This document shows positions 31,504 to 41,583 of a DNA stretch of 41,583 nt, one piece after another. The stretch is from the NCBI GenBank assembly GCA_019244745.1, contig JAFASF010000385.1, positions 1 to 41,583 on the forward strand, read 5' to 3'. The position numbers were made by a program, and so were the translations under genes. This DNA comes from Solirubrobacterales bacterium. GTDB taxonomy: Bacteria; Actinomycetota; Thermoleophilia; Solirubrobacterales; Solirubrobacteraceae. The notes below the pieces were generated by a model. The model did not search any database. It was not told the origin of the DNA and worked only from the letters and a program-made list of their open reading frames with translations. Numbering within the stretch: position 1 is the stretch's first letter; the number at the start of each line of letters is the position of its first letter.

Positions 31504-32420
31504 GCCGCCACCTGATCTCGATCGACGACCTCGACCGCGCCGCGATTGAGCGCGTGCTCGACCGCGCCGAATCCTTCGAGGAGGTCTCGGGCCGCGAGAT
31601 CAAAAAGGTGCCGGCGCTGCGCGGGCGCACGGTCGTGAACCTCTTCTATGAGGCCTCCACCCGCACCAGCTCGAGCTTCGAGCTCGCGGCCAAGCGGCTC
31701 TCCGCCGACGTGGTCTCGGTCCGGTCGACGGGCTCGAGCATCGATAAGGGCGAGTCGCTCAAGGACACCGTGCAGACGCTCTCGGCCTATGACCCGGCGG
31801 CGATCGTGATCCGCTCGCCGCATGCGGGCGCCGCCCAGCTTGTAGCGGGCTGGACGATCGCGTCGGTGATCAACGCCGGCGACGGGAAGCACGAGCACCC
31901 CACCCAGGCGCTGCTCGACGTGTTCACGCTGCGCCGCAGGCTCGGCTCGCTCGACGGGGCGCGGATCTGGATCGTCGGCGACGTCATGCACTCCCGCGTG
32001 GCGCGCTCGGACATTCTCGCCTTTAGGCGGATGGGCGCGAGGGTCACGGTCTGCGGGCCGCCGACGCTCATCCCACGGGACATCGAGGCGCTCGGATGCG
32101 ATGCCGAAGCGACGCTGAACAACCTCCACGAGGCCGACGTGGTCTACGTCCTGCGCATGCAGCATGAACGCATGCGCGACTCATTCGTGCCCTCCCTGCG
32201 CGAGTACGCCGCGCGCTACCAGATCACCAGCGCGCGCCTGAACCCCGGCCAGTTGCTCATGCACCCCGGGCCCGTCAACCGAGGGGTCGAGCTGTCGGGG
32301 GACGCGATCGACTCTCCCCAGGCGCTGATCGGCGAGCAGGTTAAGGCCGGCGTGGCCGTGCGGATGGCTGTCCTTTACGAGCTCCTCGTCGGCTCGCCGA
32401 TGCTGATGGCGGTGGCGTGA
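31500..32420 (+). CDS. pyrB: Aspartate carbamoyltransferase catalytic subunit
   Basis: This 306-residue enzyme condenses carbamoyl phosphate and aspartate, the committed step of pyrimidine synthesis. FYEASTRTSSSFE binds carbamoyl phosphate, GDGKHEHPTQALLD and MHPGPVNRGVE are the other active-site blocks, and the length is standard. No pyrI regulatory subunit gene follows, as usual outside enterobacteria. GTG start overlapping the pyrR stop (GTGA); the gene's own stop overlaps the pyrC GTG in the same way, so the operon is translationally chained and PyrR repression could pass downstream. Confidence 0.97.
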   Translation: MSRHLISIDDLDRAAIERVLDRAESFEEVSGREIKKVPALRGRTVVNLFYEASTRTSSSFELAAKRLSADVVSVRSTGSSIDKGESLKDTVQTLSAYDPAAIVIRSPHAGAAQLVAGWTIASVINAGDGKHEHPTQALLDVFTLRRRLGSLDGARIWIVGDVMHSRVARSDILAFRRMGARVTVCGPPTLIPRDIEALGCDAEATLNNLHEADVVYVLRMQHERMRDSFVPSLREYAARYQITSARLNPGQLLMHPGPVNRGVELSGDAIDSPQALIGEQVKAGVAVRMAVLYELLVGSPMLMAVA

Positions 32421-33772
32421 ACATGGACCAGCACCGCCTGTTTCACCGCACCGGGCCGTCGGCCGACCTCCTGGTCCGCGGCGCGCACGTCCTCGATCCC
32501 CGCTCGGATCTCGACGAGACCCACGATGTCCTGATCCGAGACGGGCACATCGCCGAGCTCGGCTCCCCTGGTTCGCTGCCGGGACCGGAGGACGGAGAGA
32601 CCATAGACGCCTCGGGCAAGCACGCGTTTCCCGCCTTCGTCGATCCGCACGTCCACCTTCGCACCCCCGGGCAGGAATACAAGGAGGACATCGAAACCGG
32701 AACCGCGGCCGCGGCGACGGGCGGGTTCTGCGCGGTGATCGCGATGCCGAACACCGCTCCGGTGGTCGACAACGCCGCCGTGCTGGGATCCCTGACCGCG
32801 ACGGCCCGTCGGGAGGCTCGCCTCCCGGTCGGCTTCCTGGCCTCGATCACCAGGGGCCTGAACGGCGAGGAGCTGACCGAGATGGCGGAGCTGGCCGAGG
32901 CCGGCGCACTCGGGTTCACGGACGACGGGAAGCCGGTGGTCGCCGCCGGGACGCTGCGCAAGGCCCTTCAGTACCAGCGCCTGTCGGGCGGGGTGATCGC
33001 CCTGCACGAGGAGGATCCCACCCTCTCGCGCGACGGCGCCATGCACGAGGGCGCGGTCTCGGCGCGGCTCGGCCTGGCCGGCATCCCATCCGTATCGGAA
33101 TCGACGATGATCGCCCGCGACGCGGCACTGACGCAGTACGAGGACGCCCGCGTACACTTCCAGCACCTCTCGTGCGCGGAATCGGTCCGCACGGTGGCGG
33201 AGGCCAAGCAGGCCGGCGCCCGGATCAGCGCCGAGGCGTGCCCGCACCACCTCACGCTCACCGACGACGTCGTGCGCACGCTCGACAGCCGCTTCAAGAT
33301 GAACCCGCCGCTTCGCACCGAGGCAGATCGGCGCGCGCTCATCCAAGGTCTTCGCAGCGGAGTGATCGACTGCGTGGCGACCGACCACGCCCCGCACGCC
33401 CGCCACGAGAAAGAAGTCCCGTTCGAGGAGGCGCCCATGGGAACCACCGGACTGGAGACGGCGTTCGCGGCGCTGTTCACCGAGCTGGTGCTGCCGGGCG
33501 AGCTCGAGCTCCAGACCATCGTGGAGCGGATGACCGCCGGCGCCGCGCTATATGGCCTGGCCACCCCGCGGATCACGGTGGGAGCGCCGGCGAACCTGTG
33601 CCTGATCGACCTCGAGGCGAGCTTCGAGGTCGGCGCCGATGGGTACGCGAGCCGGTCTGAGAACTGCTGTTTTCACGGACGCACGCTCCACGGCCGCGTG
33701 CTGCTGACCGTTGCCGCCGGGACCGTCGCGTTCCGGGAGCGGATGCTCGCTGAGGCCGGTGCCCTGACGTGA
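32417..33772 (+). CDS. pyrC: Dihydroorotase
   Basis: This 451-residue type I dihydroorotase cyclises carbamoyl aspartate to dihydroorotate. DPHVHLRTPGQEYKED has the HxH zinc pair, VIAMPNTAPVVDN binds substrate, ALHEEDP and ACPHHLTLTDD give further His ligands, and VATDHAPHA the catalytic Asp. The GTG at 32417 overlaps the pyrB stop; an ATG at 32423 would shorten it by two residues. A short gap of 19 bases separates it from carA, the longest spacing inside the operon. Confidence 0.96.
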   Translation: MNMDQHRLFHRTGPSADLLVRGAHVLDPRSDLDETHDVLIRDGHIAELGSPGSLPGPEDGETIDASGKHAFPAFVDPHVHLRTPGQEYKEDIETGTAAAATGGFCAVIAMPNTAPVVDNAAVLGSLTATARREARLPVGFLASITRGLNGEELTEMAELAEAGALGFTDDGKPVVAAGTLRKALQYQRLSGGVIALHEEDPTLSRDGAMHEGAVSARLGLAGIPSVSESTMIARDAALTQYEDARVHFQHLSCAESVRTVAEAKQAGARISAEACPHHLTLTDDVVRTLDSRFKMNPPLRTEADRRALIQGLRSGVIDCVATDHAPHARHEKEVPFEEAPMGTTGLETAFAALFTELVLPGELELQTIVERMTAGAALYGLATPRITVGAPANLCLIDLEASFEVGADGYASRSENCCFHGRTLHGRVLLTVAAGTVAFRERMLAEAGALT

Positions 33773-33791
33773 CCGACCCGAGTCAGTTCCC

Positions 33792-34914
33792 GTGACCGAT
33801 CCCACCGCGTACGTCCTGCTTGAGGACGGGACCCGTTTCGACGGCCACACGTGCGGCGCCGAAGCGGAAGCCGGCGTCGGAGAGATCGTATTCACCACCT
33901 CGATGTCGGGCTATCAGGAGGCGATGAGCGACCCCAGCTACGCCGGCCAGCTGATCACCTTCACGTATCCCCAGGTCGGCAACTACGGGGTCTCGGCCGA
34001 GGCCATGGAATCCGACCGCATCCACGCGCGCGCGGCGATCATGCGCGCCGCGGTCGACCGCGATGACGCCCCCCGCGCCGAGCGCGGGTGGCTGAGCTGG
34101 CTGCGCGAGCACCGCGTCGCCGCGATCACCGGCGTCGACACCCGGGCGCTCGTTCGCCACATTCGCGACCTGGGAGCGATGCGGGGGGGAGTGTTCCCGG
34201 CAAGCATCAGCGAAGCGCGGGCGCACTCGCTGATCGCCGCCGAGCCCGACATGAACGGCCGTGACCTGGCGCGCGAGGTGACTCCCAGACGGCCGAGCAT
34301 CCTCGGTGAGGACGACGGCCACGAGCGGCCGCGGATCGCGATGCTCGACACCGGCGTAAAGCGCTCGATCGTCCGCAATCTCCGTCAGCGCGGCGCGACG
34401 GTCGAGCTGCACCCCTGCACGGCCAGCGCCTCCGAGCTGCTCGCGAACGACCCGGACGCGATCTTCCTGGCAAACGGGCCTGGGGACCCCGCCGCGCTCG
34501 ACTACATCGTGAGCACCATTCGCCACGTCATCGGCCGGCGCCCCGTGTACGGGATCTGCCTCGGGCACCAGCTGCTGTGCCGCGCCATCGGCCTCGAAAC
34601 GTACAAGCTGCCGTTCGGTCACCACGGCGCAAACCACCCGGTCAAGGACCTCACGACCGGACGGATCGAGATCACGAGCCAGAACCACGGCTTCGCGGTG
34701 CTGGGGCCCGACGGTTCGCCGACGATCGAGCAGGACGAGGCCGTCCGCTGGCAGACCGCGTTTGGGCACGCCGAGCTGACGCACATCAACCTCTACGACC
34801 GCACGGTGGAGGGGCTTGTGCTCAGGGACGTCCCCGGCGCCACCGTCCAGTACCACCCCGAGGGCGGCCCGGGGCCGAACGACTCCCTCTACCTCTTCGA
34901 TCGGTTTCTGAGCC

Positions 34915-34925
<11 letters not shown>
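33792..34925 (+). CDS. carA: Carbamoyl-phosphate synthase small (glutaminase) subunit
   Basis: This 377-residue subunit releases ammonia from glutamine for CarB. The N-terminal CarA-specific domain includes [17 protein letters not shown] and [15 protein letters not shown]. The class I amidotransferase domain has [11 protein letters not shown] with nucleophile Cys256 and [12 protein letters not shown] with the catalytic His and Glu. GTG start 19 bases after pyrC. It overlaps carB by 11 bases, supporting equimolar synthesis of the two subunits. Confidence 0.97.
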
Positions 34926-38009
<3,084 letters not shown>

Positions 38010-38013
<4 letters not shown>

Positions 38014-38846
38014 CCGACGAGCGGACGCTGGCGCCGTTCGGAAGGCGCGCCGCCGCCGTCACCTGGCGGGCACGGTACGGTGCCTACGTGGTGCTTGGGT
38101 GCGCGGACACCGGCGGTCCGCGGCCACAGGCGGGACAGTTCTACATGCTGAGCGCAGCGGAGCGCTGGGGCGGGGGCGAGGGCGAGCGGCCGTTTCTACC
38201 CCGGGCGTTCAGCGTCTTACGGGCCCCCGCGGGGAGCCCGGAGCTGGAATTCCTGGTCGAGGACGTGGGTCCCGGAACGAAGCGCCTCGCCGAGCTCCGC
38301 GAAGGCGACGAGGTGCTGCTCACCGGGCCGCTCGGGGTCGGTTTCACACCCCCGCGAGAAACGCGCCGCCCCCTGCTGGTGGGCGGGGGCGTGGGGATCG
38401 CCCCGCTCGCGATCCTCCAGGACCAGCTGTTCCCGAATGCCGTCCCGCTGCTCGGCTTCCGCGACGGCGCCCACGCGGCCGGAGCGGAGCTCCTCATCGG
38501 CGCGCGGATCGCCACCGACGACGGCAGCGCCGGCCACCACGGACTCGTGAGCGAGCTGCTCGAAGCCGAGCTCGCGCGGGACTCCGACGTCGAGGTCTAC
38601 GCGTGCGGGCCGCCGGCGATGCTCGAGGCCGTGCGCCGGGAGTGCGAGCGGCGTGGCGTCCCGGCGCAGCTCGCACTCGAGTCGGGGATGGCGTGCGGCT
38701 TCGGAGCATGCTTCGGGTGCGTTGTGGCGACCCGCGGCGGATACCTGCGGCTGTGCCTCGAGGGCCCGGTGATCGACGCCAACCAGCTGGCCGAGGTTTC
38801 GGCGCCTGAGAAGCAACCGGCAGGAGCGACACCCGCCAACCGTTGA
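38010..38846 (+). CDS. pyrK: Dihydroorotate dehydrogenase electron-transfer subunit
   Basis: This 278-residue flavin and iron-sulfur protein passes electrons from class 1B dihydroorotate dehydrogenase to [13 protein letters not shown] is the FAD-binding RxxS-type block, [10 protein letters not shown] and [11 protein letters not shown] bind nucleotide, and the C-terminal [12 protein letters not shown] plus LRLCLEG gives Cys229, 234, 237 and 249 for a 2Fe-2S cluster in PyrK spacing. TTG start overlapping the carB stop. Its adjacency to a Cys-type pyrD confirms the 1B system. Confidence 0.94.
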
Positions 38847-39715
38847 TGCTCGACTTCTGCGGCATCGCGCTCGAGCACCCGATCATCAACGGCTCGGGCA
38901 CATTCGACGCGATCGCGGCCCGCCGGGCCTTCGGCGACGCCCTTCTCGAGAGCTTCCCGTTCGCGGCGTTCGTGACCAAGACCGTGACCGTCGCGCCCCG
39001 GGAGGGAAACCCCCCGCCGCGGCTGTGGGAGGTCGCGGGCGGGCTGATCAACTCGATCGGCCTCCCGAACAAGGGCCTCCACGGGTTCCTCGCCGAGGAC
39101 CTGCCCGAGCTCGCCGAGCTGCCCGTGCCGCTGATCGTCAACGTGATGGGGTTCAGCCGAGATGAGGTCGCAGAGCTCGTCGATGCGTTCACCGAGCGGG
39201 ACGAGGTGGCGGCGCTCGAGCTCAACGTCTCCTGTCCGAACGTGGAGACGGGGTTGGTGATGGGGGCCGACCCCGGGGAGGTCGCGGCCCTGCTCGAACG
39301 AGTGACGCCCCTGACCGGTAAGCCGCTGATCGTCAAGCTGACGCCCAACGCCGGCGACGTACCCGCGGTGGCCCGCGCGGCCGAAGCCGCCGGCGCGAGT
39401 GCGCTGTCGCTGATCAACACGCTGCGCGGGATGGCACTCGATCCCGGGACCGGACAGCCGTGGCTGGGAGCGACCACCGGCGGCGTGTCGGGGCCGGCCG
39501 TCCGCGCGATCGCGCTCGCGCAGGTCTACGCGGTCGCTCGGGCCGTGGAGATCCCGATCGTGGGAATGGGCGGAGTGCAGACCCCAACCGACGCGCTCAA
39601 TCTGCTCAGAGCGGGCGCAGATCTGGTGGCCGTGGGCACCGAAAGTTTTCGTGATCCTGCCGCCGGCCGGCGCGTCGCGGAGGGACTCGGGACCATCGTT
39701 GCTAACCGCACCTAA
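38846..39715 (+). CDS. pyrD: Dihydroorotate dehydrogenase, class 1B catalytic subunit
   Basis: This 289-residue FMN enzyme oxidises dihydroorotate to orotate. The catalytic base is Cys130 in ALELNVSCPNVETG, as in class 1 soluble enzymes, not the Ser of class 2. INGSGTFD, LINSIGLPNKG and IVGMGGVQTPTDALNLL complete the FMN barrel. The ATG at 38846 shares one base with the pyrK stop (TGATG); a TTG one codon earlier is also possible. This is the last gene of the pyr operon; no pyrF or pyrE follows. Confidence 0.96.
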   Translation: MLDFCGIALEHPIINGSGTFDAIAARRAFGDALLESFPFAAFVTKTVTVAPREGNPPPRLWEVAGGLINSIGLPNKGLHGFLAEDLPELAELPVPLIVNVMGFSRDEVAELVDAFTERDEVAALELNVSCPNVETGLVMGADPGEVAALLERVTPLTGKPLIVKLTPNAGDVPAVARAAEAAGASALSLINTLRGMALDPGTGQPWLGATTGGVSGPAVRAIALAQVYAVARAVEIPIVGMGGVQTPTDALNLLRAGADLVAVGTESFRDPAAGRRVAEGLGTIVANRT

Positions 39716-39761
39716 AACCTCCTGCAAACTCTGCCTATTCCCGCAACCATCCTCGACAATG

Positions 39762-39784
39762 CTCGACCTCAGCCTGAGGTCGAG
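39762..39784. repeat. 23-bp near-perfect palindrome between pyrD and mihF
   Basis: CTCGACCTCAG and CTGAGGTCGAG are perfect complements separated by one base. There is no T-run after it, so it may be an operator of the mihF promoter (20 bases further on) or a weak pyr terminator. It does not match the actinobacterial LexA box. Confidence 0.75.
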
Positions 39785-39804
39785 TCGAATTGCGAGCTTT
39801 GGCC

Positions 39805-39834
39805 TTGATCGCCCGGCTGCAGGGGATGTATAGT
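39805..39834 (+). promoter_or_regulatory. mihF promoter, leaderless
   Basis: TTGATC (39805-39810) and TATAGT (39829-39834) are 18 bases apart, the best promoter match in the window. The -10 ends 8 bases before the mihF ATG and no Shine-Dalgarno is present, so the transcript probably starts at the start codon. Confidence 0.7.
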
Positions 39835-39842
39835 CGCCGCCC

Positions 39843-40187
39843 ATGCCGCCGGTCAGTGACTCGCCCACCAAGACTATTGCTGCGCCGGAACGGTCTCTCG
39901 TCCAGCGGATGGAGGCGCTCCAGCGGGCAAACGACATTCGCAGCCGCCGGGCCCAGCTCAAGCGTGACCTGAAGGCCGGCCGCCAGCCGATTCACGAGCT
40001 GTTGCTCGAGCCCCCGGCGTATCTGGAGACCGCGAAGGTCTTCGACCTCCTGCTGGCCGTGCCTAAGTACGGGCGGGTGAAGGTCAACAAGATCCTCTCG
40101 CACTGCCGGATCTCGCCGAGCAAGACGATCGGCGGGCTCTCCGAGCGTCAGCGCCGCGAGCTCGTCGCGCTCATGCGTCGCCGCTGA
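39843..40187 (+). CDS. mihF: Actinobacterial integration host factor
   Basis: This 114-residue small basic DNA-binding protein is a nucleoid factor unrelated to the enterobacterial IHF. The diagnostic core includes RAQLKRDLKAGRQPI, LLAVPKYGRVKVNKILSHCRI and GGLSERQRRELVALM, in which helix-two-turns-helix DNA contacts are known. Gene order mihF-gmk-rpoZ-coaBC is conserved in actinobacteria. The leaderless promoter upstream suggests strong independent expression from the pyr operon. Confidence 0.95.
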   Translation: MPPVSDSPTKTIAAPERSLVQRMEALQRANDIRSRRAQLKRDLKAGRQPIHELLLEPPAYLETAKVFDLLLAVPKYGRVKVNKILSHCRISPSKTIGGLSERQRRELVALMRRR

Positions 40188-40245
40188 ACCGGCGGCGACG
40201 GCCCGACACCCTGGTGCACCATCCGGAGATCAGGGCGGCGCGCTA

Positions 40246-40854
40246 GTGGGCCAGGTCTTCGTGGTCACCGGACCGTCCGGGGTGGGGAAGGGAACGCTCA
40301 TACGCGGGCTGCTCGCGCGCCTGCCGGCGCTCGAGCTGTCGGTCTCCGCGACCACGCGCAGGCCTCGCCCCGGCGAACGCGACGGGGCCGACTACCACTT
40401 CATGACCCCCGAGGAGTTCCAGCGCCACGTGACCTCCGGGGACTTCGTCGAGCACGCCACGTACTCCGGCAACCGGTACGGAACGCTCCGGCGCGAGCTG
40501 GAACGGCGCACGCGCGCGGGCGTTCCGGTGGTGCTCGAGATCGAGGTCCAGGGCGCGCGGCAGGTCCGACGGTCGATTCCGAACGCGGTCGCCGTATTCA
40601 TTGCCCCGCCGTCGCTGGAGGCCCTGCGCGCGCGGCTCGTGGGCCGCGGGACCGACTCTTCTGAGCACATCGACGAGCGTCTGCGCACCGCCGAGCGGGA
40701 GCTCGAGGCCCAGCCCGAGTTCGCCCACGTCGTGGTCAACGACCGGCTCGAGGAGGCGACCGAGGAGCTCGCGGGGATCGTGGCGGGGGCGCTCGCAGCT
40801 TGCGGCGGGCCCGAGGCCGCTCACCTTCCTGATCCCACCGACGAAACGGACTGA
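40246..40854 (+). CDS. gmk: Guanylate kinase
   Basis: This 202-residue enzyme phosphorylates GMP to GDP. VVTGPSGVGKGT is the P-loop (from Gly9), SATTRRPRPGERDGADYHF binds GMP, and YSGNRYGT and LEIEVQGARQVR are further signatures. GTG start (MGQVFVVTGPSG) after a 58-base gap from mihF. The 3' end carries a 15-bp sequence that is repeated just before rpoZ. Confidence 0.96.
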   Translation: MGQVFVVTGPSGVGKGTLIRGLLARLPALELSVSATTRRPRPGERDGADYHFMTPEEFQRHVTSGDFVEHATYSGNRYGTLRRELERRTRAGVPVVLEIEVQGARQVRRSIPNAVAVFIAPPSLEALRARLVGRGTDSSEHIDERLRTAERELEAQPEFAHVVVNDRLEEATEELAGIVAGALAACGGPEAAHLPDPTDETD

Positions 40855-40884
40855 CCTCCGAGTCTCCGGCGACGAAACGGACTG
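40839..40884. repeat. 15-bp direct repeat across the gmk-rpoZ junction
   Basis: CGACGAAACGGACTG occurs at 40839-40853, where it encodes the end of Gmk, and again at 40870-40884, five bases before the rpoZ start. The period is 31. It looks like a short tandem duplication. Confidence 0.85.
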
Positions 40885-40888
40885 CCCC

Positions 40889-41116
40889 TTGATTTCACCA
40901 CGCATCGACAAGCTGCTCGATCACGTCGACTCCGATTACGCCAGCGTAATCGTGGCCGCCAAGCGCGCGCGCCAGATCAACTCTTACTACCACAACCTCG
41001 GCGAGGGCACCTTCGATGAGTTCCCTCCGCCGATGGTCGACACCCGCTCCAAGAATTACCTGACGATCGCCTTGGAGGAGGTCGCTCAGGGCAAGATCAA
41101 CTACCAGTACCGGTAG
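40889..41116 (+). CDS. rpoZ: RNA polymerase omega subunit
   Basis: This 75-residue small subunit helps assemble the beta' subunit of RNA polymerase. SDYASVIVAAKRARQINSYY and KNYLTIALEEVAQGKINYQY match the actinobacterial omega family. The TTG at 40889 is the only sensible start: it gives MISPRIDKLLDHVDS, and the upstream frame is gmk in another phase. No strong ribosome site is visible. It is placed between gmk and coaBC as expected. Confidence 0.93.
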   Translation: MISPRIDKLLDHVDSDYASVIVAAKRARQINSYYHNLGEGTFDEFPPPMVDTRSKNYLTIALEEVAQGKINYQYR

Positions 41117-41142
41117 GCCGGTAGGGGTTGAGGGGCGGTCCC

Positions 41143-41583
41143 GTGTCCCGGTTGCTCCTCGGCGTGAGCGGCGGGATCGCGGCCTACAAGGCGCTCGAGA
41201 CGGCACGCCTTGCCATCAAGGCCGGGCACGCGGTGAGGGTGATTCAGACGCCCACCAGCGAGCGGTTCATCGGCCGGGCGTCGTTTGAGGGCATCACCGG
41301 GGCGCCCGTGCTCATCAGCGAGTTCGAGCCCGACCCGGCGCGCGGGTCGTTCCCGGGCGACCCGGTGCCCGAGCGCGCGCCGATCAGCCACCTCGCGCTG
41401 GTGGAGGCGGCCGATGTTTACTTGATCGCGCCCGCCAGCGCCAACACGATCGCCAAGCTCGCCCACGGCCTCGCCGACAACCTCCTCACGGCCGCCGCGC
41501 TGGCCGCCACCTGCCCGGTGGCGGTGGCGCCGGCCATGAACAACCGGATGTACCTGAGCCCTGCGACCCAGGCCAATATCGAC
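41143..41583 (+). CDS. coaBC: Phosphopantothenoylcysteine decarboxylase/synthetase, N-terminal part
   Basis: The gene continues past the window; 147 codons are visible. CoaBC makes 4'-phosphopantetheine from phosphopantothenate and cysteine for coenzyme A. The visible part is the FMN-containing decarboxylase (CoaC): LLLGVSGGIAAYKALE at the N-terminus, active-site His83 in ISHLALVEAADV, IAPASANTIAKLAHG (PASANT from residue 97) and APAMNNRMY. GTG start with GAGGGG about 8 bases upstream. Gene order after rpoZ supports the call. Confidence 0.95.
   Translation, partial: MSRLLLGVSGGIAAYKALETARLAIKAGHAVRVIQTPTSERFIGRASFEGITGAPVLISEFEPDPARGSFPGDPVPERAPISHLALVEAADVYLIAPASANTIAKLAHGLADNLLTAAALAATCPVAVAPAMNNRMYLSPATQANID

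Noticed and set aside
33767-33801. Repeated GTGACCGA before carA
   Set aside because: Too short (about 11 bases) to claim as a duplication; it may be chance in coding-like sequence.

Overview
The window is high-GC DNA. It has many GTG and TTG starts, tightly overlapping genes, an actinobacterial integration host factor (mihF) next to gmk-rpoZ-coaBC, and candidate leaderless promoters. Together these point to an actinobacterium. The combination of pyrR-pyrBC-carAB-pyrK-pyrD with mihF suggests the Thermoleophilia (Solirubrobacterales-like), but that placement is an inference from gene content only.

Region 1 (1-9646, all +) is a translationally coupled sugar or glycan locus. It holds the end of an SDR sugar epimerase, a two-domain protein joining a clan GH-A glycosidase-like TIM barrel to a CDP-tyvelose/paratose 2-epimerase-like domain, a medium-chain dehydrogenase, a Gfo/Idh/MocA oxidoreductase, a GT4 glycosyltransferase, three related CgeB-like glycosyltransferases in tandem, and a SAM methyltransferase. 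Almost every junction is an overlapping stop/start. This is the best candidate for an undescribed system: a modified-sugar assembly line. A convergent GH1 beta-glucosidase follows.

Region 2 (10892-19046) contains a DUF1360 protein, a spacer that is almost entirely a nested inverted repeat, an MMPL transporter, a secreted beta-propeller/amidohydrolase fusion, and a pair of minus-strand genes (COG1313 radical SAM and RraA-like).

Region 3 (19146-25118) contains an R2lox-type di-metal oxidase that keeps the Val and Tyr of the ether cross-link, a zinc-ribbon thioredoxin, a c-di-AMP (ydaO/yuaA) riboswitch in front of a membrane-anchored LytM-like protein lacking the zinc histidines, and a minus-strand operon with a TPM-like membrane protein, a histidine-rich membrane protein and a CopC-CopD fusion.

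Region 4 (25273-30724) contains pyruvate kinase, a secreted SGNH hydrolase, a 425-bp gene-free stretch, tRNA-Arg(CCG), then a phosphoesterase, RNase Z and a GNAT acetyltransferase.

Region 5 (30767-41583) is the pyrimidine operon pyrR-pyrB-pyrC-carA-carB-pyrK-pyrD, led by a short transcript with a PyrR-binding loop beside the pyrR ribosome-binding site. It is followed by mihF, with a strong candidate leaderless promoter, then gmk, rpoZ and the start of coaBC. pyrE and pyrF are not in the window.
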